The position numbers and the translations under genes were made by a program. From an uncultured Agrobacterium sp. (GTDB lineage Bacteria; Pseudomonadota; Alphaproteobacteria; Rhizobiales; Rhizobiaceae), in the NCBI GenBank assembly GCA_913777615.1, contig CAJYTK010000017.1, positions 62,001 through 126,000 on the forward strand: a stretch of DNA of 64,000 bases, read 5' to 3'. The first letter of the stretch is position 1, and each line of letters begins with the position of its first letter. A model generated the notes under the pieces. That model saw nothing but the letters and a program-made list of their open reading frames with translations, was not told the origin of the DNA and did no database searches. Positions 27,297 through 36,421 of the stretch are shown here, piece by piece.

Positions 27297-28706
27297 ATGC
27301 CAGACACTTATAAAAAAATGAAAATGGTACGCCGATCCCGCGTTATGTGGGGTTCATGGCGCATCTGGAAGCCCAGGGCCGTTTTCTGGCTTGGAGCCAT
27401 TGCGGTGGGGCTGATCAGCGTTGGCTTTGCAAAGGCTGCCGACTGGGCGCAGCATATGTTTGCCGCCACGACATCGTCGGGCGAGTGGGCCTTTCTCCTG
27501 CCGCTCGTCATCACGCCGCTTGGCTTTGTCATCTGCGCGTGGCTGGCCATGGTGGTGTTTCCAAATTCCGGCGGAAGCGGCATTCCTCAAGCCATTGCTG
27601 CGCGCCATTTTCATCATGATGAAGACCGGTCTCGTTTGTTGTCGATCAAGCTTGCCGTTGGAAAGATCATCCTCACTGTCGTCGGTCTGATGTCGGGCGC
27701 ATCGATTGGCCGCGAGGGGCCGACGGTACAGGTCGGTGCGTCGATCATGCTTCTGGCGGCGCGCGTGGGTGGCATGGCGCAGGCGAGGGGCCTCATTCTT
27801 GCCGGATCGGCAGCAGGTATTGCCGCTGCTTTCAATACGCCGCTTGCCGGTATCGTCTTTGCCATCGAGGAGATGAGCCGGTCCTACCAGTCGAGGGCCA
27901 ACGGCTTGGTATTGACCGCTGTCATTCTATCCGGTCTCGCCTCTCTCGGTCTAGTCGGCAGCTACACCTATTTCGGCACCAGCGCGGTGTTGATGCAGAC
28001 GGGCAAGGACTGGAGCCTCGTTCTGCTCTGCGGCATCGGCGGCGGCTTTCTGGGCGCTATTTTCAGCGCTGGCGCGCTTCGCGCCTCGCAACGTATCCGC
28101 CGCTGGGCTCATACGGTTCCATTGAGGCGGATGCTGATCGTTGCAGGCGTGTGCGGCCTGGCCTCGGCGGTCATTGGCGTTCTGAGCGGTGGCGCCACCT
28201 TCGGAACCGGCTATGAACAGGCAAGAGCGGCGGTCGAGGGTGACGCGGCGCCGTTGTTCTTCTTTGTCGAAAAGCTGATGACGACATTCCTCGCCATGCT
28301 ATCGGGTATCCCAGGCGGTATCTTCGCGCCGTCGCTGTCCGTCGGCGCGGGTTTCGGCAGCACGGTATCTTCGCTTCTTGGCAGCAGCATCGCGCTCGGT
28401 GCCATCCTCGGCATGGCTGGCTATTTCGCCGGTGTCGTTCAGGCGCCAATGACGGCCTTTGTCATCATCCTGGAGATGACAGGAAATCATGATGGCGTCA
28501 TCGCTATTATGGCCGCGTCTATGCTGGGCTACCTGACCTCACGCATGATTTCGCCCGAGCCGCTCTATCACGGTCTGTCACGCGTCTTCATTGCCCAGGG
28601 CATAAGAGCAAGGCGCGCAAGTGAAGCCGAGCATCACGAGGGTGACGCTCATGCGGCTTCGGGCTTGCGCTCCGGTGCCGGTTCGAACGAGTTGACGCCG
28701 AAGTAG
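27297..28706 (+). CDS. ClC-type chloride channel/antiporter
   Basis: About 469 residues with 10 or more membrane segments. The ClC selectivity motifs are present: GSGIP, GREGPTVQ (with the gating glutamate) and GGIFAPSL. The internal proton-transfer glutamate is also present in FNTPLAGIVFAIEEM, which favours a chloride/proton antiporter over a channel. There is no C-terminal CBS pair. The start is uncertain: ATGs at 27282, 27297 and 27318 all lack a good ribosome binding site. The 3' end overlaps the convergent DUF3750 gene by 58 bases. Confidence 0.9.
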   Translation: MPDTYKKMKMVRRSRVMWGSWRIWKPRAVFWLGAIAVGLISVGFAKAADWAQHMFAATTSSGEWAFLLPLVITPLGFVICAWLAMVVFPNSGGSGIPQAIAARHFHHDEDRSRLLSIKLAVGKIILTVVGLMSGASIGREGPTVQVGASIMLLAARVGGMAQARGLILAGSAAGIAAAFNTPLAGIVFAIEEMSRSYQSRANGLVLTAVILSGLASLGLVGSYTYFGTSAVLMQTGKDWSLVLLCGIGGGFLGAIFSAGALRASQRIRRWAHTVPLRRMLIVAGVCGLASAVIGVLSGGATFGTGYEQARAAVEGDAAPLFFFVEKLMTTFLAMLSGIPGGIFAPSLSVGAGFGSTVSSLLGSSIALGAILGMAGYFAGVVQAPMTAFVIILEMTGNHDGVIAIMAASMLGYLTSRMISPEPLYHGLSRVFIAQGIRARRASEAEHHEGDAHAASGLRSGAGSNELTPK

Positions 28707-29428
28707 CCAAGGCCCGGGATTTTGATGCCGGGATTTTGAATGTCGATCCCGGCGACGAGCCCAAGAAAATTGACCTCGAAGCCACTGCGCACACCGGCGG
28801 ACAATCCGAAAAGCCCACCCAGCGAGACGCTCATATCCTTCCAGTCATCGGCAATATGAAAGAACTCGCCATTCGGCAGGTAGTCCCGACCGACCGCGTC
28901 CGGCGGCAGCACCACGCCGAGTTCCGGAACACTGCGCAGCACATGCGCGATGAAGGTATTCGAATTGGGACCGGGATAAATACGATAGCCACCAGCCTTG
29001 CTATAAGGATAGTCCGCAATCGCCTTCTGGATTTTCGGAATTAGTCTCTGCGCATTCTCGCCATGAAGTTCCAGGACTTTCCTCGGCGTGTTGGAATACC
29101 AATAAGCATCAGGGGCATAGGCGTTGCGACGAATAGGCGACCCCCAACCCACCTTGTCGTAACGCTCATAGGTCGAGGCGCCTTCCGGCTTCATCACGAT
29201 CCACGCATGGCTGGCAATTGATCCTTTGAAGCCACCCGTCATGGCGGAATAGACATAGATTGCGGCTGGCTTGTCCAAAGCCGCTTCGGGCAGAATGCCG
29301 GCGGAAGACCAGCGCGCATTGCGATAACCGGTCGGGTGATCCTTCATTGCCCATAACCCCGCAGAAGCGAGCGCAGGCAGCAGATAGATGAAAAAGACGG
29401 CAGCCAGAAAGCGTTTGGCAAATTTCAA
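28649..29428 (-). CDS. DUF3750 family protein
   Basis: A 259-residue protein with an N-terminal hydrophobic segment (about residues 8-27) and a large exported domain matching DUF3750: ASHAWIVMKPEG, YPGPNSNTFIAHVLRSVPEL and LPPDAVGRDYL. The NSNTF motif suggests a papain/NlpC-like or lipoprotein-processing fold, but the family has no proven function. The only plausible start is a TTG at 29426-29428, as no in-frame ATG precedes the membrane segment. Its 3' end runs 58 bases into the ClC gene on the other strand. Confidence 0.8.
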   Translation of the reverse strand: MKFAKRFLAAVFFIYLLPALASAGLWAMKDHPTGYRNARWSSAGILPEAALDKPAAIYVYSAMTGGFKGSIASHAWIVMKPEGASTYERYDKVGWGSPIRRNAYAPDAYWYSNTPRKVLELHGENAQRLIPKIQKAIADYPYSKAGGYRIYPGPNSNTFIAHVLRSVPELGVVLPPDAVGRDYLPNGEFFHIADDWKDMSVSLGGLFGLSAGVRSGFEVNFLGLVAGIDIQNPGIKIPGLGYFGVNSFEPAPERKPEAA

Positions 29429-29502
29429 TGGAGAGCCCCGTGCAACATGTGACCGATCTGGTTAGATAGAGATCGCATTTCGAATTTTTTGAGGCCAGCA
29501 TC

Positions 29503-30507
29503 ATGCACAACCCCGTGACTGTCGAAGTAACCCGCGGCAACATCGTCGAAAGCCGTCATCGAGGAATGGCGGTCGTTGTGGATGGGGACGGCAAAATCGT
29601 CTTTTCCGCAGGCGAGGTCGAGCGCCCTGTCTTTCCACGCTCAGCCTGCAAGGCCATGCAGGCGCTTTTCATGGTAGAAAGCGGCGCGGCTGATGCTTAC
29701 GGCTTCGGCAATCGCGAACTGGCGCTGTCCTGTGCTTCGCATTCAGGTGAGGAGGCGCATGTGGGCCTTGCCGCCTCCATGCTGACGAGGGCGGGCAAGG
29801 ATGTCGATGACCTGGAATGCGGCGCGCATTGGTCGCTCGACCAGACGGCGCTGATTGCGCAGGCTCGCCGCATGGACAAGCCGACAGCACTGCATAACAA
29901 CTGCTCCGGCAAACATTCCGGCTTCATCTGTGCTTGCAGTCACAATCTGATCGAGACCCGTGACTACGTTCGTGGCGACCACCCATTGCAGCGGGAAATC
30001 CGCGCGGCGATGGAAAGCCTGACCGGGACGGCGATTGCCGAAGACAGCTGCGGAGTAGACGGCTGTTCCATCCCAGCCTATGCCGTGCCGCTCAAGGCGC
30101 TGGCGCATGGTTTTGCAAAGATGGCGACGGGACGCGGACTTGAACCGATACGCGCTCAAGCCTCGCGCCGTCTGATCGAGGCCTGCATGGCAGAACCTTT
30201 TTATGTGGCGGGTACGGGCAGAACCTGCACGAAGCTGATGGAGATCGCGCCGGGTAAGATTTTCGCCAAGACCGGCGCGGAAGGCGTCTTTGTCGGTATT
30301 CTTCCGGAAAAAGGATTGGCGATCGCGGTCAAATGTGAAGACGGAACGACGCGCGCGGCAGAAGCTATGATTGCGTCTCTTCTCGCACGCTACTTTGAGA
30401 GCGATAGTGCCGAACGAGCGGCACTTGATGCCATGGCGAACCGCTCCTTGAAGAACTGGAACGGCATCCATGTCGGCGATATTCGAGTCACGTCTTCGCT
30501 TTCCTGA
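29503..30507 (+). CDS. L-asparaginase of the Rhizobium etli class 3 type
   Basis: A 334-residue enzyme that hydrolyses asparagine to aspartate and ammonia. It belongs to the Asparaginase_II (PF06089) group, unrelated to the bacterial type I/II and plant types. With an offset of one, the catalytic and metal residues of the R. etli ReAV enzyme are present: S47 and K50 in FPRSACK, S79 in CASHSGEEAH, and the metal-site C134 and K137 in NNCSGKH, with a further cysteine in DSCGVDGCSIP. Cytosolic, single gene. Confidence 0.9.
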   Translation: MHNPVTVEVTRGNIVESRHRGMAVVVDGDGKIVFSAGEVERPVFPRSACKAMQALFMVESGAADAYGFGNRELALSCASHSGEEAHVGLAASMLTRAGKDVDDLECGAHWSLDQTALIAQARRMDKPTALHNNCSGKHSGFICACSHNLIETRDYVRGDHPLQREIRAAMESLTGTAIAEDSCGVDGCSIPAYAVPLKALAHGFAKMATGRGLEPIRAQASRRLIEACMAEPFYVAGTGRTCTKLMEIAPGKIFAKTGAEGVFVGILPEKGLAIAVKCEDGTTRAAEAMIASLLARYFESDSAERAALDAMANRSLKNWNGIHVGDIRVTSSLS

Positions 30508-30561
30508 GCCCAAAAACGCGGGAGCCGATTATCGTAGAGCCAGGCCCTTTGCGCGAAATTG

Positions 30562-31221
30562 TCAGGATGGCTCGGCAGTTCTCGCATCCCACATGGCCTT
30601 GAATGCAGGGCGTGACTGGCAACGTGCCAGCCATGCTTTGACGGCCGGATGTGCATCGAAAATCGGCGTATGAGCCTGAGCATAACGCACGACTTCGGCG
30701 GCGTTGAGGTCTGCCACCGTAAAGCGGTTGCCTACCAGATAGTCCCGGTCCGCAAGATGCTGTTCCAGAACGCGAAAAGGCCGGCGCAGCATTCGTGCTG
30801 CAACGTCGATGACCGCCCTGCCACTGTCGGTATCCGCCAGTCCTTCGGCGAAGGTGGAGGAAATCTTCAGGGCGTTTGCTTCGATCTCGGTCGCGGCGAA
30901 GAAAGACCATTGCATCATATATGCGTCTTCCGCCGCATCGGTCGGGGCGACGGACGTTCCGTATTTGCGGGCGAGATATAGGTTGATGGCCATGGACTCA
31001 TAGAGAACCATGCCGTCGTCATCGATGCACGGTATCGTTCCCATGGGATTGATCGCCAGATAGGACGGTGTCAGCGTATTGGTCGGCGCATCGTCGGCCA
31101 GCGGATCTGCCAGGCGTCGTGCCTGAATGACAGGTACGTGTTTGAAAGCAAGATCAAGTTCTTCTGCGAGCCATAATGTGCGCGTGGCCCGGGAACGATA
31201 GACGCCATAAATTGTCAGCAT
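30562..31221 (-). CDS. Glutathione S-transferase family protein
   Basis: A 219-residue GST with an N-terminal thioredoxin-like domain ([20 protein letters not shown]; glutathione-binding serine/arginine region) including [13 protein letters not shown] and [12 protein letters not shown], and an all-helical C-terminal domain with [18 protein letters not shown]. The substrate cannot be inferred. Convergent with the asparaginase gene and separated from it by 54 bases. Confidence 0.88.
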   Translation of the reverse strand: MLTIYGVYRSRATRTLWLAEELDLAFKHVPVIQARRLADPLADDAPTNTLTPSYLAINPMGTIPCIDDDGMVLYESMAINLYLARKYGTSVAPTDAAEDAYMMQWSFFAATEIEANALKISSTFAEGLADTDSGRAVIDVAARMLRRPFRVLEQHLADRDYLVGNRFTVADLNAAEVVRYAQAHTPIFDAHPAVKAWLARCQSRPAFKAMWDARTAEPS

Positions 31222-31565
31222 TGCAAAGCCCCTTCAACGTCGTCGGCAGACTAGAGACATTTTTTGCAAAATCCAGTGATCATGGAGTTTTTACGGAGAG
31301 GAGGTTCGATCAGCCGGCAAGCTTTAATCGCTACAAATCTATCAAATATCAATTCAATCTGGGGTAAGCCAAATAACTATCGATCGGCACGATGTAGCGG
31401 AAATTTAAATGTCCGAATTTAATGGATTTAGTATTACAATGAATTTTTTTAATTCTGTGTAAGCAAATTTTCAATAAGGATTTCTACATAATATAGGCGT
31501 GCTCTTGGTGGTATGTGAAGCAAAGAGCGCTGCCGGATCAATTTATCTGAGGAGCATTTCTAGGA
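31222..31565. other. AT-rich gene-free stretch upstream of the diguanylate cyclase gene
   Basis: About 340 bases with no supported gene. The part from 31380 to 31500 is clearly more AT-rich than its surroundings and likely carries the promoter of the PAS-GAF-GGDEF gene; TACATAATATAGG at 31484-31496 resembles a -10 region, but I see no good -35. The left end holds the promoter of the divergent GST gene. Confidence 0.4.
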
Positions 31566-33017
31566 ATGGGTGAGAAAAACGGTCTGGCGCCGCCCACTTC
31601 GCAGTTGCTGTCGACGGAAACGTCCCTATCGGACGTGAGCAAGCATCAACTGGCTTTCCTCCTTGATAATGTTCCCGAACTCGTCTTCATCAAGGACTGT
31701 TCCGGTCGATACGAATATATGAACGCTGCGGCGCTGGCGTCCCTTGGGTTTGGCCGGGATTATCTCAACAGTCGTACATTGACGATTTTCGATCTGGCTT
31801 CAAAGCCCGTTGCGGAGTGTATCGATAAGCTGGACCGCCGTATTTTGGCGGGAGATCGTGATATATACGATGCCGAAGAGCGTTTGGTTGGCGAGGACGG
31901 GACGACACGCTGGTATGCGGGAACTCGTATCATCCTGCGTGACCAATCGGGCGCGCCGGTTGGGCTTGCCGGAATTTCACGGGAAATTACTTTTGCCAAG
32001 CGCCAGGAAACGATGCGCAGAAGTCACGCAAGTCTACTGGAAATGATCGTTAAAGGTCAGCCTCTCAAAGACATACTCACCGCCCTTGTTCAGGAGGTAG
32101 AGGGGTTGCTGGATAATGTTTTCGGCTCTGTTTTGATGCTTGACGAGAAAAAACTAATCTTGCGTTCAGGAGCGGCGCCTTCATTGTCCGAGGCCTATGT
32201 GTCCACTGTAGACGGGGTTCCGGTGGGGCCTAACAACGGCTCTTGTGGTACTGCTGCGTTTCGCAGGGATGCGGTCTATGTAAGCGATACGTGTCAAAGC
32301 CCGCTTTGGGCCGATTATGCCGATATCGCGAAGCAACATGGTCTTCGTTCCTGTTGGTCCACGCCCATTTTCGGCAACAATGATGTCCTGCTCGGAACAT
32401 TCGCGCTGTATTCCAGATCGGTTCGGATGCCCACCGAGATGGAAAAAGAAATCATTGATATGGCGACCAATATCGCCGGAATCGCTATCGATCGGCGTCG
32501 CGCCGAAGAGCGTGTGCATTACATGGCCCATCACGATCCTCTGACGGGATTGTCGAACCGCAATCTGTTCTGGGGTCAGTTCCGCCGCGCACTGCATGAG
32601 GCGAAGCGGGAAAACCGTCTTGTCGCGATCACCTATCTCGACCTCGACAATTTCAAGCAAATCAATGATGTTTATGGTCATGCAGCAGGAGATGACGTGC
32701 TACGCGCCTTTGCCGAGCGTATTACCGCCTGCATTCGCGCTTCCGATGTCGCAGTGCGTCTCGGTGGTGATGAATTCGCCATCATCTTCAGCAATCCGAC
32801 CCATGACGAGGCTGGCATTCTGGCCCGGCTGGAGGAGATCCGCAGGATCGCGCAAGAGCCTATCGCTCTATCGGCCACCGCTCTTACTGTAACCTGTTCA
32901 ATGGGGACCGCCTTCTATCCCAACGATGGAAAGACGCCCGAAAGCCTTCTTGCAAAGGCCGATGCCGCGATGTACCGGGCAAAGCGCGACAGCCGCGATC
33001 GCCTGAAAGGAAAATGA
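31566..33017 (+). CDS. PAS-GAF diguanylate cyclase
   Basis: A 483-residue cytosolic sensor. A PAS domain (about 25-145) holds FIKDCSGRYEYMNAAALASL, with a PAC-like end at GISREITFAKRQE. A GAF domain follows (about 155-310; NNGSCGTAAFRRDAVYVSD) and a GGDEF domain (about 320-480) with the signature RLGGDEFAII and the segment DPLTGLSNRNLF. The active-site motif is intact, so synthesis of cyclic di-GMP is expected, controlled by an unknown ligand. No membrane segments. Single gene. Confidence 0.92.
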   Translation: MGEKNGLAPPTSQLLSTETSLSDVSKHQLAFLLDNVPELVFIKDCSGRYEYMNAAALASLGFGRDYLNSRTLTIFDLASKPVAECIDKLDRRILAGDRDIYDAEERLVGEDGTTRWYAGTRIILRDQSGAPVGLAGISREITFAKRQETMRRSHASLLEMIVKGQPLKDILTALVQEVEGLLDNVFGSVLMLDEKKLILRSGAAPSLSEAYVSTVDGVPVGPNNGSCGTAAFRRDAVYVSDTCQSPLWADYADIAKQHGLRSCWSTPIFGNNDVLLGTFALYSRSVRMPTEMEKEIIDMATNIAGIAIDRRRAEERVHYMAHHDPLTGLSNRNLFWGQFRRALHEAKRENRLVAITYLDLDNFKQINDVYGHAAGDDVLRAFAERITACIRASDVAVRLGGDEFAIIFSNPTHDEAGILARLEEIRRIAQEPIALSATALTVTCSMGTAFYPNDGKTPESLLAKADAAMYRAKRDSRDRLKGK

Positions 33018-33054
33018 CGGTCGATAGCGACATCTGAGGCCGCAGGTCAGTCGT

Positions 33055-33561
33055 CTAAAGTCGCGTGTCAGGCGAGAGGCGCGTCTCGAAGCGCCCAATA
33101 AAGCGATCGAAAAGCTGCGCGAAGGCGGCAATATCCTCATCCGGCCAGTCGCTGACCACATCGCGTATAATGGCGATCTTTGCACTTCGCACGTCATCCA
33201 GAACATCGAGGCCGAGCGGTGTTACGGCGATCACGCTGCGTCTCCCATCTTCCTGTGACACGTCCCGCCGCAGTAGCCCTCTGCCGACCATATCCGAAAC
33301 CAGACGGCTTCCGCGCGACGGATCGAGGCGCATGCCTTCCGCGATCGAGCCTACGGTCGCATCGCCCTCGGTGCGATGAACGACGTCGAGAACGTCCAGA
33401 TGAGACAGCTCCAGCTCCGGTGACAGCTTCGCGATGGCCATACGACCGATAACGCGACGGCCGATCATGATACGCATACGTGTCATGGTATCACTGATCG
33501 CGAGAACGTCATCTCGCGTCGTCTCGTCAGTCTCTGCGCTTTTCAAATTCTGCATGCTCAT
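33055..33561 (-). CDS. MarR-family regulator, divergent from an MFS exporter
   Basis: A 168-residue winged-helix regulator. The recognition region is VGSIAEGMRLDPSRGSRLVS and the wing includes RRDVSQEDGRRSVIAVTPLG. The C-terminal helices would form the dimer. It faces the MFS gene across about 110 bases containing an inverted repeat, the classic arrangement in which the MarR protein represses the pump until a toxic ligand binds. The start at 33559-33561 is preferred over an upstream in-frame codon. Confidence 0.88.
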   Translation of the reverse strand: MSMQNLKSAETDETTRDDVLAISDTMTRMRIMIGRRVIGRMAIAKLSPELELSHLDVLDVVHRTEGDATVGSIAEGMRLDPSRGSRLVSDMVGRGLLRRDVSQEDGRRSVIAVTPLGLDVLDDVRSAKIAIIRDVVSDWPDEDIAAFAQLFDRFIGRFETRLSPDTRL

Positions 33562-33616
33562 GGGTGCCCCGCTTCCATCCGCACTCCAGCTTATAGCAAA
33601 CAATGAGAAGATGCTA

Positions 33617-33645
33617 TTGACACATATATGCTATAAGCACATAAA
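33617..33645 (+). promoter_or_regulatory. MFS promoter with an overlapping MarR-type operator
   Basis: TTGACA at 33617-33622 and CATAAA at 33640-33645 are spaced by 17 bases and form a plausible sigma-70 promoter for the MFS gene. Between them lies an imperfect palindrome, TATATGC (33625-33631), TATAA, GCACATA (33637-33643), with one mismatch in seven. A second inverted pair, CTTATAGC (33590-33597) and GCTATAAG (33630-33637), spans the region. Binding here would block the polymerase. Confidence 0.6.
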
Positions 33646-33670
33646 ATGCCATATAACGCGAGGCATTTTC

Positions 33671-35191
33671 ATGGACATGTCGGTGAACCCTGCGGCTCCT
33701 CTCGTCACGGACCCGCGCCGCAGGATTGTAGTTTTCCTTTTTCTGATGCTGGCCATGTTCATGGCGACGCTGGACAATCAAATTGTTTCCACGGCGCTGC
33801 CGACGATTGTCGGTGAGTTTGGCGCACTGGAGCGGTTTGGCTGGGTGGGGTCCGCCTATCTCCTTGCAACCAGCGCCGTCATGCCGGTCTATGGCAAGCT
33901 TGGAGACCTCTTCGGTCGCAAGTATGTAATGATCTCCGCTGTCGTCATCTTCACGGTTGGCTCACTGGTCTGTGGCCTTGCATGGTCGATGAACTCGCTG
34001 ATCGCCGCCCGCGTTCTCCAGGGGCTCGGTGGCGGCGGCATCATGGTGTCCATCTTCTCCGTCAATGCCGATCTTTTTGCCCCGCGTGAAAGGGCTCGCT
34101 ACCAGAGCTATTCCAGTCTCGTCATCATGGCGTCGGGCAGTGTCGGCCCCATCCTCGGCGGCACGATGAGCGATCTCTTCGGCTGGCGTTCCATCTTCCT
34201 CATCAATCTGCCGATTGGCATCATCGTCGTTCTGGGGCTCGCATTCCTTCTGCCCTATCGGCGACCGGACCGTCAGCCCAAGATCGACTATATCGGCGCC
34301 ATTCTTCTCGCTGCCGCCATTTCCAGTGTCGTGCTCTGGGCCGACAGTGCCGAGCTTTTCGGATCGTTGATCGCCTGGCAAAGCCTTGCCATCATTGCCT
34401 TCGCGGCGGTCTGCGCCTTCTTCTGGGTGCAGGTGGAGAAGCGGGCGCCTGAGCCGGTCGTGCCTTTGCGTCTCTTCAAGAATTCGACATTTCCGCTGCT
34501 GATGATCATTTCACTGGTCAGCGGTGGTCTCGGCATCGGCATGGTCAACTATTATGCGCTCTTCCTGCAAACCACGACCGGGCTTTCTCCTTCGCAGGCC
34601 GGTCTTTTCTTCATCGCCGTGACAGGCGGCATCGTCATGGGTTCGCTGACGGCAGGCAGGTTGATCTCGAAGACGGGCAGCTACAAGCCCTTTTCCGTGA
34701 TCAGTCTATCGATTGCGGTGGTGGCGATGCTCTCGCTGTCGCAGGTCCATGCCGGCACACCCCTGGCGATTATCGCAGGACTGATGCTGTTGCAGGGACT
34801 TGGTGTCGGCCTTGGGCAGCAGGCGCCGATCATCGGAGTGCAGAATTCTGCCTCCAGGGCGGATGTGGGTGCCGCAAGCGGGGCTGTTTCTCTCACACGC
34901 ATGGGCGGTGCAGCGCTCGCAATCTCGATCTACGGTGCGGTTATTTCCTCCAGTCTGAATAGCCCGAGTATCGATATCCCAGGTGTTGGGCGGATACAGG
35001 AGCTGACGCCGAAGATGTTGGCGGAACTGCCAGCGGACTCTCAGCATGCGGTCGCTGATCTCTATGCAGCCGCATTCACACCGCTCTTTCTTGCTGCTGC
35101 CGCAACAGCCTTCATCGGTCTGATCGCGGCTGTGATGCTGAAGAATATCCGCCTGCCGGTCGCCACAGAAAAGCCCACGCTGCAAGAATGA
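33671..35191 (+). CDS. DHA2-type MFS drug exporter (14 spans)
   Basis: A 506-residue major facilitator of the DHA2 drug:proton antiporter group. The first span carries the family motif LDNQIVSTALPTIVGEFG, motif A is GKLGDLFGRKYVM and motif C-like segments (GSVGPILGGTMSDLFGWRSI) follow. The number of hydrophobic segments fits 14 spans. The ATG at 33671 has GAGG upstream; a longer open frame overlaps the regulator and is not credible. Substrates are unknown. Likely repressed by the divergent MarR protein. Confidence 0.92.
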   Translation: MDMSVNPAAPLVTDPRRRIVVFLFLMLAMFMATLDNQIVSTALPTIVGEFGALERFGWVGSAYLLATSAVMPVYGKLGDLFGRKYVMISAVVIFTVGSLVCGLAWSMNSLIAARVLQGLGGGGIMVSIFSVNADLFAPRERARYQSYSSLVIMASGSVGPILGGTMSDLFGWRSIFLINLPIGIIVVLGLAFLLPYRRPDRQPKIDYIGAILLAAAISSVVLWADSAELFGSLIAWQSLAIIAFAAVCAFFWVQVEKRAPEPVVPLRLFKNSTFPLLMIISLVSGGLGIGMVNYYALFLQTTTGLSPSQAGLFFIAVTGGIVMGSLTAGRLISKTGSYKPFSVISLSIAVVAMLSLSQVHAGTPLAIIAGLMLLQGLGVGLGQQAPIIGVQNSASRADVGAASGAVSLTRMGGAALAISIYGAVISSSLNSPSIDIPGVGRIQELTPKMLAELPADSQHAVADLYAAAFTPLFLAAAATAFIGLIAAVMLKNIRLPVATEKPTLQE

Positions 35192-35408
35192 GGGCCGTGC
35201 CCGCGGAACGCTTTGCTTTGTCAAATTCGGGACCGCAGGGGGGCTCGACTGCATAATCGGTTTCGAACGCTTTTTTGCACAAAGGCTGAGACCCGATGGC
35301 GCGCGCATTTGCTGCTCTTAGGCGATCGTCGAAATGAACCTTATTCCCGACCGTTCGTTTTCATTGCGCGCATCACATCATTGGCAATCCCGACCGATCC
35401 CTACGCTC

Positions 35409-36419
35409 ATGAAACCAGAAAAGCTACTTAATCCGACGCCGAAAGGGCTTTACTGTCCAGTGGGTGATTTTTACATCGACCCTGTCAGGCCGGTGCACAA
35501 AGCGCTCATCACCCATGGTCATTCGGATCATGCGCGGGCGGGACATGAAAAAGTGTTGGCCACCCGCCAGACACTGGACATCATGCGTCTGCGTTACGGT
35601 GAGGATTTCACCTTTAGCGAGCAAGCGATTGCGTTCGGCCAGACGATCGAAGTCAATGGCGTTACAGTAGGCTTCCACCCTGCCGGTCACGTGCTCGGCT
35701 CGGCCCAGATCTCTATCGAATATAACGGTACTCGTATTGTCGCATCGGGCGATTATAAGCGCGGTGTCGACCCTACCTGTGCGCCGTTCGAGCCGGTCGC
35801 CTGCGATGTTTTCATTACCGAGGCAACCTTCGGGCTTCCGGTGTTCCATCACCCGGCGCCGAGCCGCGAAATCGCCAAACTGCTCACGTCGATCCGTCAG
35901 TTTCCGGAGCGGACTCATCTTGTCGGTGCCTATTCTTTAGGTAAGGCGCAGCGTGTTCTCCGGCTACTACGTGACAACGGTTATGCCGGACCTGTCTACA
36001 TCCATGGTGCTCTTGCCAAGCTCTGCGATTATTACGTCTCGCAAGGCATCGATCTTGGCGACCTGCGTCCTGCCACCCTAGAGAAAAGCAATCCGACTCA
36101 ATTTAAAGGCGCAATCGTGGTCGGCCCGCCATCAGCATTTCAAGATCGCTGGGCAAGGCGTTTTAACGAGCCTCTGATCGCTTTTGCCTCAGGCTGGATG
36201 ATGGTGCGTCAACGCGCCAAGCAGGGAGGAGTTGAACTCCCTCTCGTGATATCGGATCACTGCGACTGGCCCGAACTGTTGGAAACCATCAAGGAAGTAG
36301 CGCCGTCTGAAGTATGGGTGACGCACGGTCGCGAGGAAGCGCTGGTACGCTGGTGCGAGCTTCAGGGAATTCCGGCTCGACCGCTTCATCTCGTCGGTTA
36401 TGAAGATGAGGGAGATTAA
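35409..36419 (+). CDS. Ligase-associated DNA exonuclease (MBL fold)
   Basis: A 336-residue metallo-beta-lactamase/beta-CASP-like nuclease of the ligase-associated group. HGHSDHARAG supplies HxHxDH, with further ligands in HPAGHVLGSAQI and ASGDYKRG and a C-terminal SDHCDW. It precedes the ATP-dependent ligase by two bases, as in many alphaproteobacteria, and is thought to process DNA ends before sealing. I start at the ATG at 35409 (MKPEKLLNPTPKGLYC) on family grounds, since no strong ribosome binding site is visible. Confidence 0.9.
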   Translation: MKPEKLLNPTPKGLYCPVGDFYIDPVRPVHKALITHGHSDHARAGHEKVLATRQTLDIMRLRYGEDFTFSEQAIAFGQTIEVNGVTVGFHPAGHVLGSAQISIEYNGTRIVASGDYKRGVDPTCAPFEPVACDVFITEATFGLPVFHHPAPSREIAKLLTSIRQFPERTHLVGAYSLGKAQRVLRLLRDNGYAGPVYIHGALAKLCDYYVSQGIDLGDLRPATLEKSNPTQFKGAIVVGPPSAFQDRWARRFNEPLIAFASGWMMVRQRAKQGGVELPLVISDHCDWPELLETIKEVAPSEVWVTHGREEALVRWCELQGIPARPLHLVGYEDEGD

Positions 36420-36421
36420 GC

